A stretch of 10,782 nt of DNA from an uncultured Lachnospiraceae bacterium (GCA_946538445.1 CAMNGO010000056.1:1-10782); one strand, 5' to 3'. Counted from the first letter of the stretch, positions 1 to 7,120 are shown. The notes: generated from the letters alone by a model not told the origin. A program made the numbers and translations.

Positions 1-39
1 CAGAAAGAAGATTCCCATCTCACCGGCAATCCATTCCAT
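1..39 (-). CDS. Partial gene following cpaF, possibly TadB (GspF-type platform protein), N-terminus only
   Basis: An ATG at 37-39 opens a frame of 13 codons (MEWIAGEMGIFFL) that runs off the window edge. It is preceded by GGAGAGGGG about 3 bases upstream and lies 25 bases past the cpaF stop. The last visible residues are hydrophobic, as expected at the start of a membrane segment. In Tad loci the gene after cpaF is usually tadB, an inner-membrane platform protein, so that is the most likely identity. This is inference from position only, because too little protein is visible to test it. Confidence 0.5.
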   Translation of the reverse strand, partial: MEWIAGEMGIFFL

Positions 40-48
40 GACCCCTCT

Positions 49-62
49 CCGGTTATAACCGG
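49..62. repeat. Perfect 14-bp palindrome between cpaF and the next gene
   Basis: CCGGTTATAACCGG reads the same on both strands. It sits between the cpaF stop codon (65-67) and the ribosome binding site of the following gene. It has no loop and no T-run, so it is not a terminator. A protein-binding site or a chance palindrome are both possible. Confidence 0.4.
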
Positions 63-64
63 TC

Positions 65-1327
65 TTACTCCGTTTTTTCCCTCTGTCCCCAACTGCAAGT
101 CTGCCGATATCTCTTCATCCCCTTCTCATAATTCTCCTTCTCTCCGTATGCTGTCAGATTATCATTTTTTATCAGATCCTCTGCCGCCATCAACCTTCCA
201 TCCGTATAGGAAAACAAAGGATGGATTGAATAGTTCTCCCCTTCGAGCCCCAGGAGCTCAATAATTTCGAGAAGGCGCCGTTCTCCCTTCTTTAGTCTGC
301 CCAGATGAATCACCAGATCGATGGAGGATGCAATCTGGCCCCGGATTGCCCTCAGGGGCAGATCCATCCCCATCAAAACCATCGTCTCCAGACGGGATAA
401 GGCATCCCCCGCTGAATTGGCATGAATGGAACTTAAGGATCCGCTATGTCCTGTTGAGAAAGCCTGCAGCATGGAAAACGCTTCTGCCCCTCTCACCTCT
501 CCCACGATTATCCGGTTTGGCCGCATCCGCAGACTGGCCTTGATCAGATCATTCATGGTTACTTCGTTTTCCCCTTCGGCATTGGGATTTCTGGTTTCCA
601 GTCTTACCAGGTTGTCTACATGGAAGAACTGTAATTCTGCGGAATCCTCGATGGTGATGATTCTTTCATCCTTTCCGATATAAGCGGACAGGGCATTGAT
701 CAGGGAGGATTTACCGGAATTGGTGGCGCCGCTGATCAGGATGTTATAATGAGCCTTAACAAATGTGCATAAAATCGGCTCCAGTTCCGGTGGGAAGGAT
801 TCATAGGCAATCAGATCTTTCACCGTCATCCCTCCTCTTTGGAACTTACGGATGGTTATGGTGGGACCCTCCAGGGAAATCGGCGGAATCACGATATGTA
901 CCCTGGAGCCATCCGGCAATCTCCCGTCCACCACAGGGGAAGATTCATTTACGACCCGGTTGATGGGGGCCAGAATCTGGTCGATAATCTGATATACTTC
1001 CTCGGAAGTGTCAAATCGGTCCGCCGTCCTTTGCATCTGCCCGTCCCTCTCGATAAATACCTTCTCCGGTCCTATAACCATGATCTCTGTCACTCTCTCA
1101 TCCTTCAGGTATTTCTCCAGAATGCCCAGATTCCGGATATCATCGAAGATCTGTGCCCTCAGGGAGGCCTTCTCCGCCAGGGTTCCATAGATATGGCTGC
1201 TCTCCCGCAGGATAGCCTGATCGATGGCCCTGTAGATCTGATCATCTGAGAGATTCAGATAATCTCTCAATTCATTGATCACTTCTTTCTTCAGTTTAGT
1301 TCGGTTAAAATGGTCTCCCTGCTTCAA
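65..1327 (-). CDS. cpaF: CpaF/TadA-family Tad pilus assembly ATPase
   Basis: This is the cytoplasmic hexameric ATPase of the GspE/VirB11 superfamily that powers assembly of Tad/Flp-type pili. The 420-residue product has an N-terminal helical region (1-110), the CpaF-type segment with VNESSPVVDGRLPDGSRVH (126-144), and the Walker A loop GATNSGKSS (200-208). The Asp box is TIEDSAEL (225-232), the Walker B region RIIVGEVRG (272-280, Glu277), and the His box runs through 291-305 with His294 and His302. All catalytic motifs look intact. The start codon is TTG: GGGAGG lies 6 bases upstream and no in-frame ATG exists before residue 83. It overlaps the upstream TadZ-like gene by 23 bases, suggesting coupled translation. 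After about residue 375 the product ends in a charged tail of about 45 residues. Family assignment is firm. The choice of pilus versus a related secretion role is inferred. Confidence 0.95.
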   Translation of the reverse strand: MKQGDHFNRTKLKKEVINELRDYLNLSDDQIYRAIDQAILRESSHIYGTLAEKASLRAQIFDDIRNLGILEKYLKDERVTEIMVIGPEKVFIERDGQMQRTADRFDTSEEVYQIIDQILAPINRVVNESSPVVDGRLPDGSRVHIVIPPISLEGPTITIRKFQRGGMTVKDLIAYESFPPELEPILCTFVKAHYNILISGATNSGKSSLINALSAYIGKDERIITIEDSAELQFFHVDNLVRLETRNPNAEGENEVTMNDLIKASLRMRPNRIIVGEVRGAEAFSMLQAFSTGHSGSLSSIHANSAGDALSRLETMVLMGMDLPLRAIRGQIASSIDLVIHLGRLKKGERRLLEIIELLGLEGENYSIHPLFSYTDGRLMAAEDLIKNDNLTAYGEKENYEKGMKRYRQTCSWGQREKTE

Positions 1328-2291
1328 ATGATTCCTCCCATCCGTATGCTTTCCTCTCCACTCCGGAACATGTCTTCACCTCGACGGATGATTCGGGAAG
1401 ATACCCCTCGTCTAAAATTGTCCGGACTAATCTGTCACAGAATCTGTGAATCTTCTCCCTCCCCGGATCGTCAAGCAGGATCATACGGTCGAATAGACTG
1501 AGATACTCCAGAGAGGGGATTGCATTGTTTCCCAGACCAACGTATATTCTGGAAAAATCCGAATCATCTTTCAAAGTATGAAAAAACCAACGGTAATCCT
1601 CCTCCTGTAATCCGAGAAAGTCAAAAAACCAGGATGGAGAATCCAGATAATGTTTCCCCTCTTCCCGGTGAAGCATCTTCTTCATCTGCTCCAGGATATC
1701 GTCTTCGTGAAGATGTATGTAATAGCAAAGACTTCCCATATCGGTTGCAGCTTCCTCTGATTCTTCAGCAAAGCCTCTGGCAGCCAGCATTCTGATTCCT
1801 GCAGATAAGTCTTTTCTCTCAGAAGATGAGGGGAGCTCTGACTCCCCCATATCCTGCAGTCCGAGGTAGAGATCTCCTGCCTCCATCTCTTTCCAGATCC
1901 ATCGCCTCAAAGAGATGTCAGGAAAAGGTGCATAGACTGCAATAAGCTGACAGGAGCCGGAATGCTTTCTCCAGAAGAGATTACGGTCCGACCTGAAGTC
2001 GCATATCTGTCCCAGCAGCTTCTTCGGAGGATCCAGCCTGGAGAAGCCTTCCTCTTCCTGGTGATTGTGGATCAGAATAATATCTCTCTCCGAAAAATCC
2101 GGCAGCAGAGCCACAACTTTCTCATAAAAATCTTCCCCCAGAAGGTAAAGATCTGCCATCTCCTCCTCCTGAATCAGGATCTCCGGACCCGTAAAACTCT
2201 GAAGCTGTATGTCGGCAGGCAAATGGCCCAGAAGATAATTGGTAAGTCTTCTGGCATATTCCTTCTCCTCCCCGATAAAGATCCTTCGCAT
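1305..2291 (-). CDS. Degenerate TadZ/CpaE-like protein lacking a recognisable P-loop
   Basis: TadZ/CpaE proteins are MinD/ParA-like ATPases with an N-terminal receiver-like domain that place the Tad machine in the cell. This 328-residue product begins RRIFIGEEKEYARRLTNYL, like a degenerate receiver domain. At 115-120 the strand QLIAVY precedes the place where the deviant Walker A should be, but APFPDISLRR follows, with no Gly-rich loop and no Gly-Lys-Ser/Thr. The strand DLYLGLQDMGE (140-150), then SLCYYIHLHEDDIL (177-190), and IYVGLGNNAIPSLEYLSLFDRMILL (239-263) match the layout I expect in clostridial TadZ-like proteins. The start at 2291 is chosen because GGGGAGG lies 11 bases upstream. An ATG at 2348 would add 19 residues but has no binding site. 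The gene directly precedes and overlaps cpaF. The homology is inferred from fold-level pattern and position, not from a strong motif. Confidence 0.6.
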   Translation of the reverse strand: MRRIFIGEEKEYARRLTNYLLGHLPADIQLQSFTGPEILIQEEEMADLYLLGEDFYEKVVALLPDFSERDIILIHNHQEEEGFSRLDPPKKLLGQICDFRSDRNLFWRKHSGSCQLIAVYAPFPDISLRRWIWKEMEAGDLYLGLQDMGESELPSSSERKDLSAGIRMLAARGFAEESEEAATDMGSLCYYIHLHEDDILEQMKKMLHREEGKHYLDSPSWFFDFLGLQEEDYRWFFHTLKDDSDFSRIYVGLGNNAIPSLEYLSLFDRMILLDDPGREKIHRFCDRLVRTILDEGYLPESSVEVKTCSGVERKAYGWEESFEAGRPF

Positions 2292-2338
2292 CCGTCTGCA
2301 TACCTCCCCGACAACTGAATTAGAACTTGCAAAAGTCC

Positions 2339-2359
2339 TATATAACATAGTGTTACATA
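2339..2359. promoter_or_regulatory. Dyad in the leader of the Tad operon, possible operator
   Basis: Nine-base arms TATATAACA (2339-2347) and TGTTACATA (2351-2359) are inverted repeats with one mismatch and a 3-base spacer. The dyad lies about 45 to 65 bases downstream of the predicted promoter and 48 bases upstream of the start codon at 2291. Its AT content makes it a poor RNA hairpin, so a repressor-binding site is the more natural reading. No specific regulator can be named. Confidence 0.4.
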
Positions 2360-2404
2360 TTGTTTTATAATATATTTTATACTTATATCATCATTTGTGA
2401 ATTC

Positions 2405-2433
2405 ACTATATCACAGTACCGCCCATTTGTAAA
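2405..2433 (-). promoter_or_regulatory. SigA-type promoter with extended -10 for the Tad genes
   Basis: Read on the minus strand, TTTACA (2428-2433) is the -35 and TATAGT (2405-2410) the -10, with a 17-base spacer. A TG lies one base upstream of the -10, giving TGATATAGT. Transcription would start near 2398, leaving a leader of about 107 bases before the gene at 2291. It sits just downstream of the terminator at 2484-2507, which supports an independent transcription unit. A weaker alternative, TTCACA with TAAAAT 16 bases on, lies further downstream. Confidence 0.6.
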
Positions 2434-2472
2434 CCCATATTTTTACATTTTTAGATTTTATTTCCATTCTTA

Positions 2473-2507
2473 ACAAAAAGAAAAAGGACCGCATTCCTGC
2501 GATCCTT
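2473..2507 (-). terminator. Intrinsic terminator after the DUF1002 gene
   Basis: On the minus strand a 10-bp stem AAGGATCGCA/TGCGGTCCTT (2484-2507), with one G-T wobble and a GGAA tetraloop, is followed by TTTTTCTTTTTG. It begins 12 bases after the DUF1002 stop codon. This is a textbook rho-independent terminator closing the envelope operon. Confidence 0.92.
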
Positions 2508-2519
2508 CTTATCCGTTTA

Positions 2520-3428
2520 TCATCCGAACATCCCGAATATCTTCTCAAACCAGCCTTTTATCATCTCCATAAAACCCTGACTTTCCTTCTCTAAATTTTC
2601 CAGATCAGTGATTTTCTCATAGATGGCCTTGGCCTGTTCCTTCAGCTGATCCACATCCAGATCCAGATCATCGATTTTCTTCATCAGCTCCATGATCTGT
2701 TCTTTCTGATCTTCGGTCAGAGTGATATCAAGCTGGTCTTCTCCCTGCTCGATGGCCTCTTCGATTTCTTTATCCGTGGGATTCTCATGCTGGGCTATGA
2801 ATTCCTTCAGCATGGCAATCAGTTCTTCCGCCTGCTCGCTCCCTCCGATCTGTTCAGCCAGGTCTCCGGTCAGAACCAGTTCATTGGTTGCAGCGTCCTT
2901 CATGGTTTCTTCAATCTCCTCCCCTGTCATGTCCTCGTAAGCCTTCATGGCTCCAACCAGGGCAGCAGTTCCGGTCAGTTTGAAAGGGCCGGCCACCGTG
3001 ATATCCGCATCGGTGATCCCGGCTGTGCTAAGTGCATTTTGATACATGCCCTCCGTGCAGTAGGTGATGTTCTTGGTGGTAACATGAATCCCGCTTCCCT
3101 TGGACTTCTTCTCAATCAAAACAGAGGATAAGGCACGGGAGCCGATGATGGATGCGCTCAGATAATTATCAAGATACTCATGTTCGTCGGCATTGGTAAT
3201 GGTTACCACTTCATAATCAGAAAGCCGGTCTTCTCTCACTCCCAGCAATTTCAGAACGGTTGCTTTTTCGTCCTTCTTCAGATCAGCTCCCAGAGACAGG
3301 TAAGGTTTCTCTACCTCATCAGCACGGGTCGGGACCGGTCTCATCAAGATTACTGCCGTCAATGACAGCACTGCCGTCATCACAAAGGCTGTCATTCTCT
3401 TCCATGGCATCCGCATCTTTTTCTTCAT
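2520..3428 (-). CDS. Secreted DUF1002 domain protein (YpuA-like)
   Basis: The product is a 302-residue exported protein matching the DUF1002 family, which includes Bacillus subtilis YpuA and has no known biochemical function. A signal peptide is clear: basic MKKKMRMPWKR, a hydrophobic stretch at 13-30, and a likely cleavage site after PTRA (36). The mature part carries the DUF1002 features YLSLGADL (43-50), SRALSSVLIEKK (97-108) and AGPFKLTGTAALVGAMKAY (146-163). A long acidic helical, probably coiled-coil, region follows (about 200-285), ending in an amphipathic tail FMEMIKGWFEKIFGMF. The start at 3428 has AGGAGGGG 6 bases upstream and gives a proper signal peptide. It lies inside the 3' end of the YfhO gene, overlapping it by 110 bases in another frame. 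The gene is last in its operon. Membrane or wall surface location is inferred. Confidence 0.88.
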   Translation of the reverse strand: MKKKMRMPWKRMTAFVMTAVLSLTAVILMRPVPTRADEVEKPYLSLGADLKKDEKATVLKLLGVREDRLSDYEVVTITNADEHEYLDNYLSASIIGSRALSSVLIEKKSKGSGIHVTTKNITYCTEGMYQNALSTAGITDADITVAGPFKLTGTAALVGAMKAYEDMTGEEIEETMKDAATNELVLTGDLAEQIGGSEQAEELIAMLKEFIAQHENPTDKEIEEAIEQGEDQLDITLTEDQKEQIMELMKKIDDLDLDVDQLKEQAKAIYEKITDLENLEKESQGFMEMIKGWFEKIFGMFG

Positions 3429-6003
3429 TCTTATCCCCTCCTGTTGTCTCAGCTGCAGATAATATCTTTTCCTTTTTTCTTCTCTTGTGGGTGAAGATGC
3501 ACAGCACAAGATAGCAGAGAGCACTGGCTATCGTGATCAGGCGCCCGGTCCTGAATCCCTCCGGAATATAATCCAGGGTGATCTCGTGTTCTCCTTCGGG
3601 TATTATAACAGAAAGAAATGCATTGCCAATGGTTCTGGTTTCTGTATTTTTTCCATCGACGGTTACTGTCCATCCTTCATCGTATGGAATGGAGAAGAAC
3701 AGGTACTCTTCCTCGATGGCATCAAAGGTTCCCTCGATATGGCGTTCTGTCATCTTCCTGATATTCAGTGTATCAAACGTCATCTCCTGAACCAGGGAAT
3801 CATAATTTTCCTGAAGAAATGTAGCAGCGGACAGTCTTACATAGCCGGAAGAGTCTTCCCCTTTTAAAGACATGGCTACAGTCACGGTAGATTTTGGGTT
3901 CACCTGACCGATGGACAGAATCCGCCCATCCCGGTCCCCGTCATCTTTCACGACACCGTCCACACTGATCTTTACATTTTCAACCTGGCTGCCGTCATAA
4001 AAGAGATACAGACTCTCTGATCCCCGGGGCAGCTGCAGATCAAACACGATATTGTCAGGCTCTTTCTTCTCATATTCAAAATAGTACTCTCCGTCGTTGG
4101 TCCTCTCAGTAGTACATCCGTGGCTTACAGGATCCGGAATCGGAATATCTTCAAATACTGTATCGACCCCATAGCCCTGGTAGCAGAAATCATTCAGGAC
4201 CCGGAAAGGATAATCACTGTAATAGTACCATTCATCAATATCCTTACTGATACCATAACCTATGGACATGCCATCCACAGGATTCCGGAAATAGCGCATG
4301 GTTCCATATGTATCCACGTAATCAAAATCAGTCAGAAGCTGATCCTTCTCATGGAAATAATAATCACGCAGATTGAACATCAGGTTGGTAACCGGAGTAG
4401 ATCCCTTATACAGGTATTCGTTGACGCCGGTATTCAGCCCCAGGGAATCCATGATACTTACCATCTCGCTGCGGGCGGTGGATCCGAAGAGGCTGATGGC
4501 ATTCATGGGGTACCAGGTACTTTCATCCACGACAAGGCCTTCCGCCACCTCACTGCGGAAGAAGGTCCCATCCCGGTTCTCCTCCAGAGCCCTCTCCATA
4601 TCTTCTGTGGCATAGAAGAATTTGGATATGCTGATCTGCCCGTTGGAATCAAAGCTCAGCAAGCTGGTAACAAGAATTTCCCCGGTGATTACCGCAGCGA
4701 TCAGCATCTGATATGCCGCCTTTCTTTTCCCGTCTTTCTTCATGAGAAACAGGATGATTCCGTAGACCAGGATCAGGAAAACAGCCGACCAGAGTACTTC
4801 AAACTCCAGGGATGTTTTGGCAAAATAATAACTTGCTCCCAGCAAACCAAGACTGGCGAGAGCAGCCACCACCGGCTCCCAGATCCGCACCGTGTCCAGG
4901 TTCTCCAGCAGTTCAAATGCCACAGAAAGAAGAACAACTCCATAGAGAAAAGAGAACCTGTTTGGAATTCCGTACTGATCGTGGAATCCGTGCCAGATAA
5001 AGTTGAGAATCTTCTCGTTAAAACTCAGGTAGAAAAACAGTACCAGAAAAGCTTTCTTACATTTTTTCCATAGTTTGATCTCACGGTTCAGAAGATAAAG
5101 TACAAAGAAGAGAACCGCAAAGATTCCAAAATAAAGGTTGGCATTTCCGTCAAAATTATCATGGGTCACAGGGTAGGCCATGTTAAACTGTCTGCTGATC
5201 AGGTCCCAGAATCCTGTGATCCAGCTGTGTTCCGGCAGACTCATCTCGCTGCCCGAAGAAGTCTGACGAATCCCCATATAGGCAGGGATCAAAATGATTG
5301 CAGCCATACCTGCAGCAAGAAAAGAATATACTGTAAATACGATTCCCCGGAAAAAGAACTGTTTTATGGACCGGAATTCATGACAGAGATACCATATCAC
5401 GCAAAACAGGCATATCATGAATGCGATGTAGTAATTACAGAAGAGTGCATAAAACAAACCCAGCCCGTAAAGTCTCCCATCCTTCTCCTCGATCAACCTG
5501 TCGATTCCAAGAAGGATGATGGGAAGGATCATGATGGCATCGAGCCACATCACATTCCAGCAATAGCCCACCATATATCCGTTCAATGCATAGGCCGCTG
5601 AGATTGCCACGATATGCAAGTCCGGTTTCCGGCTTCTGGCCGTCAGGCATATACTTGCGAATAGGCCGCTTAAGGACAGCTTCAGCACAATCAGGAAGCT
5701 GACCACCATATTCAGCTGGCTTCTTTTAAAAAAGACAATGATCAGATTAAGGGGGCTGGACAGATAATAGGAAAAGAGAGAAAGAAAGTTTATACCAAGC
5801 CCTGTACGGAAGGTATAAAAGAGGGATTCTCCCCCACGGAGTTTATCATAGAGCACTGAAAAAAAGGGCATATATTGATGCAGCCCATCAATGATCAGCA
5901 AAGAATTATCCCCAAAGGGGGTCACTCCCAGGTAGATCATCATACAGATCAGAGTCAGTAAAGGGAGAAGAAAGGACAAAATGTATATGGTTCTTTTTTT
6001 CAT
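3319..6003 (-). CDS. YfhO-family polytopic membrane protein (GT-C-like)
   Basis: This 894-residue product belongs to the YfhO family of large membrane proteins with a GT-C glycosyltransferase-like fold. B. subtilis YfhO has been linked to glycosylation of lipoteichoic acid, probably from a lipid-linked sugar. The N-terminal half holds about a dozen membrane segments. The first loop carries IIDGLHQYMPFF (about 37-48), whose Asp is the likely catalytic residue by comparison with GT-C enzymes. Residues from about 450 to 815 form a large, mostly hydrophilic domain expected outside the cell. A last membrane segment lies at about 820-838, followed by HKRRKKEK. The start at 6003 has AGGAGG 6 bases upstream. 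A GTG further up (6027) would place the binding site inside the gene. An acidic tail of about 45 residues follows the final basic stop-transfer segment, and its last 36 codons overlap the DUF1002 gene. The sugar and acceptor are unknown. Confidence 0.9.
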   Translation of the reverse strand: MKKRTIYILSFLLPLLTLICMMIYLGVTPFGDNSLLIIDGLHQYMPFFSVLYDKLRGGESLFYTFRTGLGINFLSLFSYYLSSPLNLIIVFFKRSQLNMVVSFLIVLKLSLSGLFASICLTARSRKPDLHIVAISAAYALNGYMVGYCWNVMWLDAIMILPIILLGIDRLIEEKDGRLYGLGLFYALFCNYYIAFMICLFCVIWYLCHEFRSIKQFFFRGIVFTVYSFLAAGMAAIILIPAYMGIRQTSSGSEMSLPEHSWITGFWDLISRQFNMAYPVTHDNFDGNANLYFGIFAVLFFVLYLLNREIKLWKKCKKAFLVLFFYLSFNEKILNFIWHGFHDQYGIPNRFSFLYGVVLLSVAFELLENLDTVRIWEPVVAALASLGLLGASYYFAKTSLEFEVLWSAVFLILVYGIILFLMKKDGKRKAAYQMLIAAVITGEILVTSLLSFDSNGQISISKFFYATEDMERALEENRDGTFFRSEVAEGLVVDESTWYPMNAISLFGSTARSEMVSIMDSLGLNTGVNEYLYKGSTPVTNLMFNLRDYYFHEKDQLLTDFDYVDTYGTMRYFRNPVDGMSIGYGISKDIDEWYYYSDYPFRVLNDFCYQGYGVDTVFEDIPIPDPVSHGCTTERTNDGEYYFEYEKKEPDNIVFDLQLPRGSESLYLFYDGSQVENVKISVDGVVKDDGDRDGRILSIGQVNPKSTVTVAMSLKGEDSSGYVRLSAATFLQENYDSLVQEMTFDTLNIRKMTERHIEGTFDAIEEEYLFFSIPYDEGWTVTVDGKNTETRTIGNAFLSVIIPEGEHEITLDYIPEGFRTGRLITIASALCYLVLCIFTHKRRKKEKILSAAETTGGDKNEEKDADAMEENDSLCDDGSAVIDGSNLDETGPDPC

Positions 6004-6059
6004 TCTAATCCTCCTTCTCCCGGTCACTTTTATATTTCATATTTTTCATGTTTCTGCTT

Positions 6060-6800
6060 TCATATTTTCGGAGCCGGATGTCCGGCTGTTTTCAATCTGC
6101 GGTTCAGGATCCTGAGACATTTTAACATGGAAAGTCTTTTGCCTATCATAAAAGAGAGGGATCCGTGGGTAAGGTCTGTCACGTTATCCTCATGTCTGCG
6201 GTACTGGATGAGACATTCTTTCAGCAGACCACTGCCACCCATCTTCTCTCCTGCAGTTCCTATCCAGTAATCATGCATATACATCTCTTCCGGAATCGGA
6301 AGAATCACATCCTTGATCTGACTCCGGAATGCCATGCAGCATCCTACGTAACTGTTTTTCACGAAATTTTTAAAAAGGCCGGTCCGGCTTCCCCGGTAGT
6401 CGAACATGGTAGCTCCGCACTGGATTACTTCGTCCCCATCCATGAGCTCCGCATTATGCAGGATTACATCCACATCATTTTCCCGGAAGGCTTTCATCAC
6501 CTGGTCCACCTTATTCTTCTTCCAGATATCATCCTGGTCGGAAAGGAAAATGATATCTCCTCTGCATGCGGCGATCGCATGCTCGAAGTTTCTGACCACA
6601 CCCTTCCCGGGGCCTGTCAGCAGATGGACCCGCCTGTCCTGGTCTGCCATCCTGTCCAGCAATTCCATGGAACCATCGGAAGCATCATCGATGGAAATGA
6701 TCAGTTCATCCTCATCTCCCAGCTGTCCCAGGATGGAATAAACCTGTTTTTCTATATATTTTCCTCCATTATAGTAAGCCAATGCAACTGATATCCTCAT
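6060..6800 (-). CDS. Family 2 glycosyltransferase (rhamnosyltransferase-like)
   Basis: The 246-residue product is a GT-A fold, inverting family 2 glycosyltransferase that would move a sugar from a nucleotide donor onto a cell-surface glycan precursor at the cytoplasmic face. The N-terminus ISVALAYYNGGKYIEKQVYSI is the classic nucleotide-binding start, and IDDASDGS follows at 37-44. The metal-binding DXD-type motif is LSDQDDIW (86-93). YMHDYWIG (174-181) and YRRHEDNVT (200-208) match the acceptor-side motifs of rhamnosyltransferase-like GT2 enzymes. No membrane segment is present, so it is not a CsbB/GtrB-type enzyme that makes lipid-phosphate sugars. The start has AGGAGG 5 bases upstream. It lies 56 bases before the YfhO gene with no terminator between, so the two are probably co-transcribed. 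Donor and acceptor cannot be told from sequence. Confidence 0.9.
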   Translation of the reverse strand: MRISVALAYYNGGKYIEKQVYSILGQLGDEDELIISIDDASDGSMELLDRMADQDRRVHLLTGPGKGVVRNFEHAIAACRGDIIFLSDQDDIWKKNKVDQVMKAFRENDVDVILHNAELMDGDEVIQCGATMFDYRGSRTGLFKNFVKNSYVGCCMAFRSQIKDVILPIPEEMYMHDYWIGTAGEKMGGSGLLKECLIQYRRHEDNVTDLTHGSLSFMIGKRLSMLKCLRILNRRLKTAGHPAPKI

Positions 6801-6820
6801 GGAAACCTCCTATTACCCTT

Positions 6821-6847
6821 CCGTCTCTGTCTGACACACAGAGACGG
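6821..6847. repeat. Intercistronic hairpin before the glycosyltransferase gene
   Basis: Perfect 10-bp arms CCGTCTCTGT (6821-6830) and ACAGAGACGG (6838-6847) flank a 7-base loop. On the minus strand it starts one base after the stop of the 59-residue gene. It is followed by AAGGGTAATAGGAGG, which lacks a T-run and contains the next gene's ribosome binding site. It is therefore not a standard terminator. An RNA processing or stability element, or weak attenuation, is possible. Confidence 0.65.
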
Positions 6848-6848
6848 C

Positions 6849-7028
6849 TCAGAGGATGATATCATCCTCCTCTTTCTTTTTCATGGCTGCAAGAATTCTT
6901 TCCTTCTCCTCCTGAGGGATGGTTTCATCCTCCAGGATCTTCCGGTAGTCTTTCGTACTTCTGGTCAGATTATTACCCAGGAAAACCTTCGCCACCTGAT
7001 CATCCAGTCTGCCGATCACCACACCCAT
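6849..7028 (-). CDS. Small 59-residue protein of unknown function
   Basis: I do not recognise this protein. The start at 7028 (MGVVIGRLDDQVAKVFLGNN) is set by GGAGG 5 bases upstream. An ATG at 7046 lies before the binding site and would only add six residues. The first half is mixed hydrophobic and polar. The second half is a predicted charged helix with EEKERILAAMKKKEEDD (43-59 region), ending in hydrophobic IIL. There is no signal peptide, membrane segment or cysteine. A possible -10 lies about 65 bases upstream, so it may be the first gene of the operon with the glycosyltransferase, YfhO and DUF1002 genes. The good ribosome binding site and the spacing support a real gene. Function is open, and a cytoplasmic adaptor or regulator is only a guess. 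Confidence 0.7.
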   Translation of the reverse strand: MGVVIGRLDDQVAKVFLGNNLTRSTKDYRKILEDETIPQEEKERILAAMKKKEEDDIIL

Positions 7029-7092
7029 AGTTTCCTCCTCATACAAAAATCATACTTTTTTTATAGTTTTTTCACATTTCATACACATTTGT

Positions 7093-7120
7093 ATTATATA
7101 CTGAATTTAGTTACAGGAAA
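7093..7120 (-). promoter_or_regulatory. Possible promoter for the small gene and envelope operon
   Basis: On the minus strand a perfect TATAAT (7093-7098) lies about 65 bases upstream of the 59-residue gene. The best -35 is the poor TTTCCT (7115-7120) at a 16-base spacing, so an activator or another weak -35 may be needed. The surrounding stretch is strongly AT-rich. Confidence 0.4.

Noticed and set aside
2292..2348. An upstream ATG (2348) as the start of the TadZ-like gene
   Set aside because: It has no ribosome binding site and overlaps the dyad, whereas the ATG at 2291 has GGGGAGG upstream and begins at the natural edge of the receiver-like domain.
4120..5073. A 317-codon open frame on the plus strand
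   Set aside because: It lies entirely antisense to the YfhO gene, reads as a low-complexity mix without a domain, and has no convincing ribosome binding site. It is a shadow of the real gene.
6165..6791. A 208-codon open frame on the plus strand opposite the glycosyltransferase
   Set aside because: The minus-strand frame has clear GT2 motifs, and the plus-strand product is His/Cys-rich with no recognisable fold, as expected of an antisense shadow.
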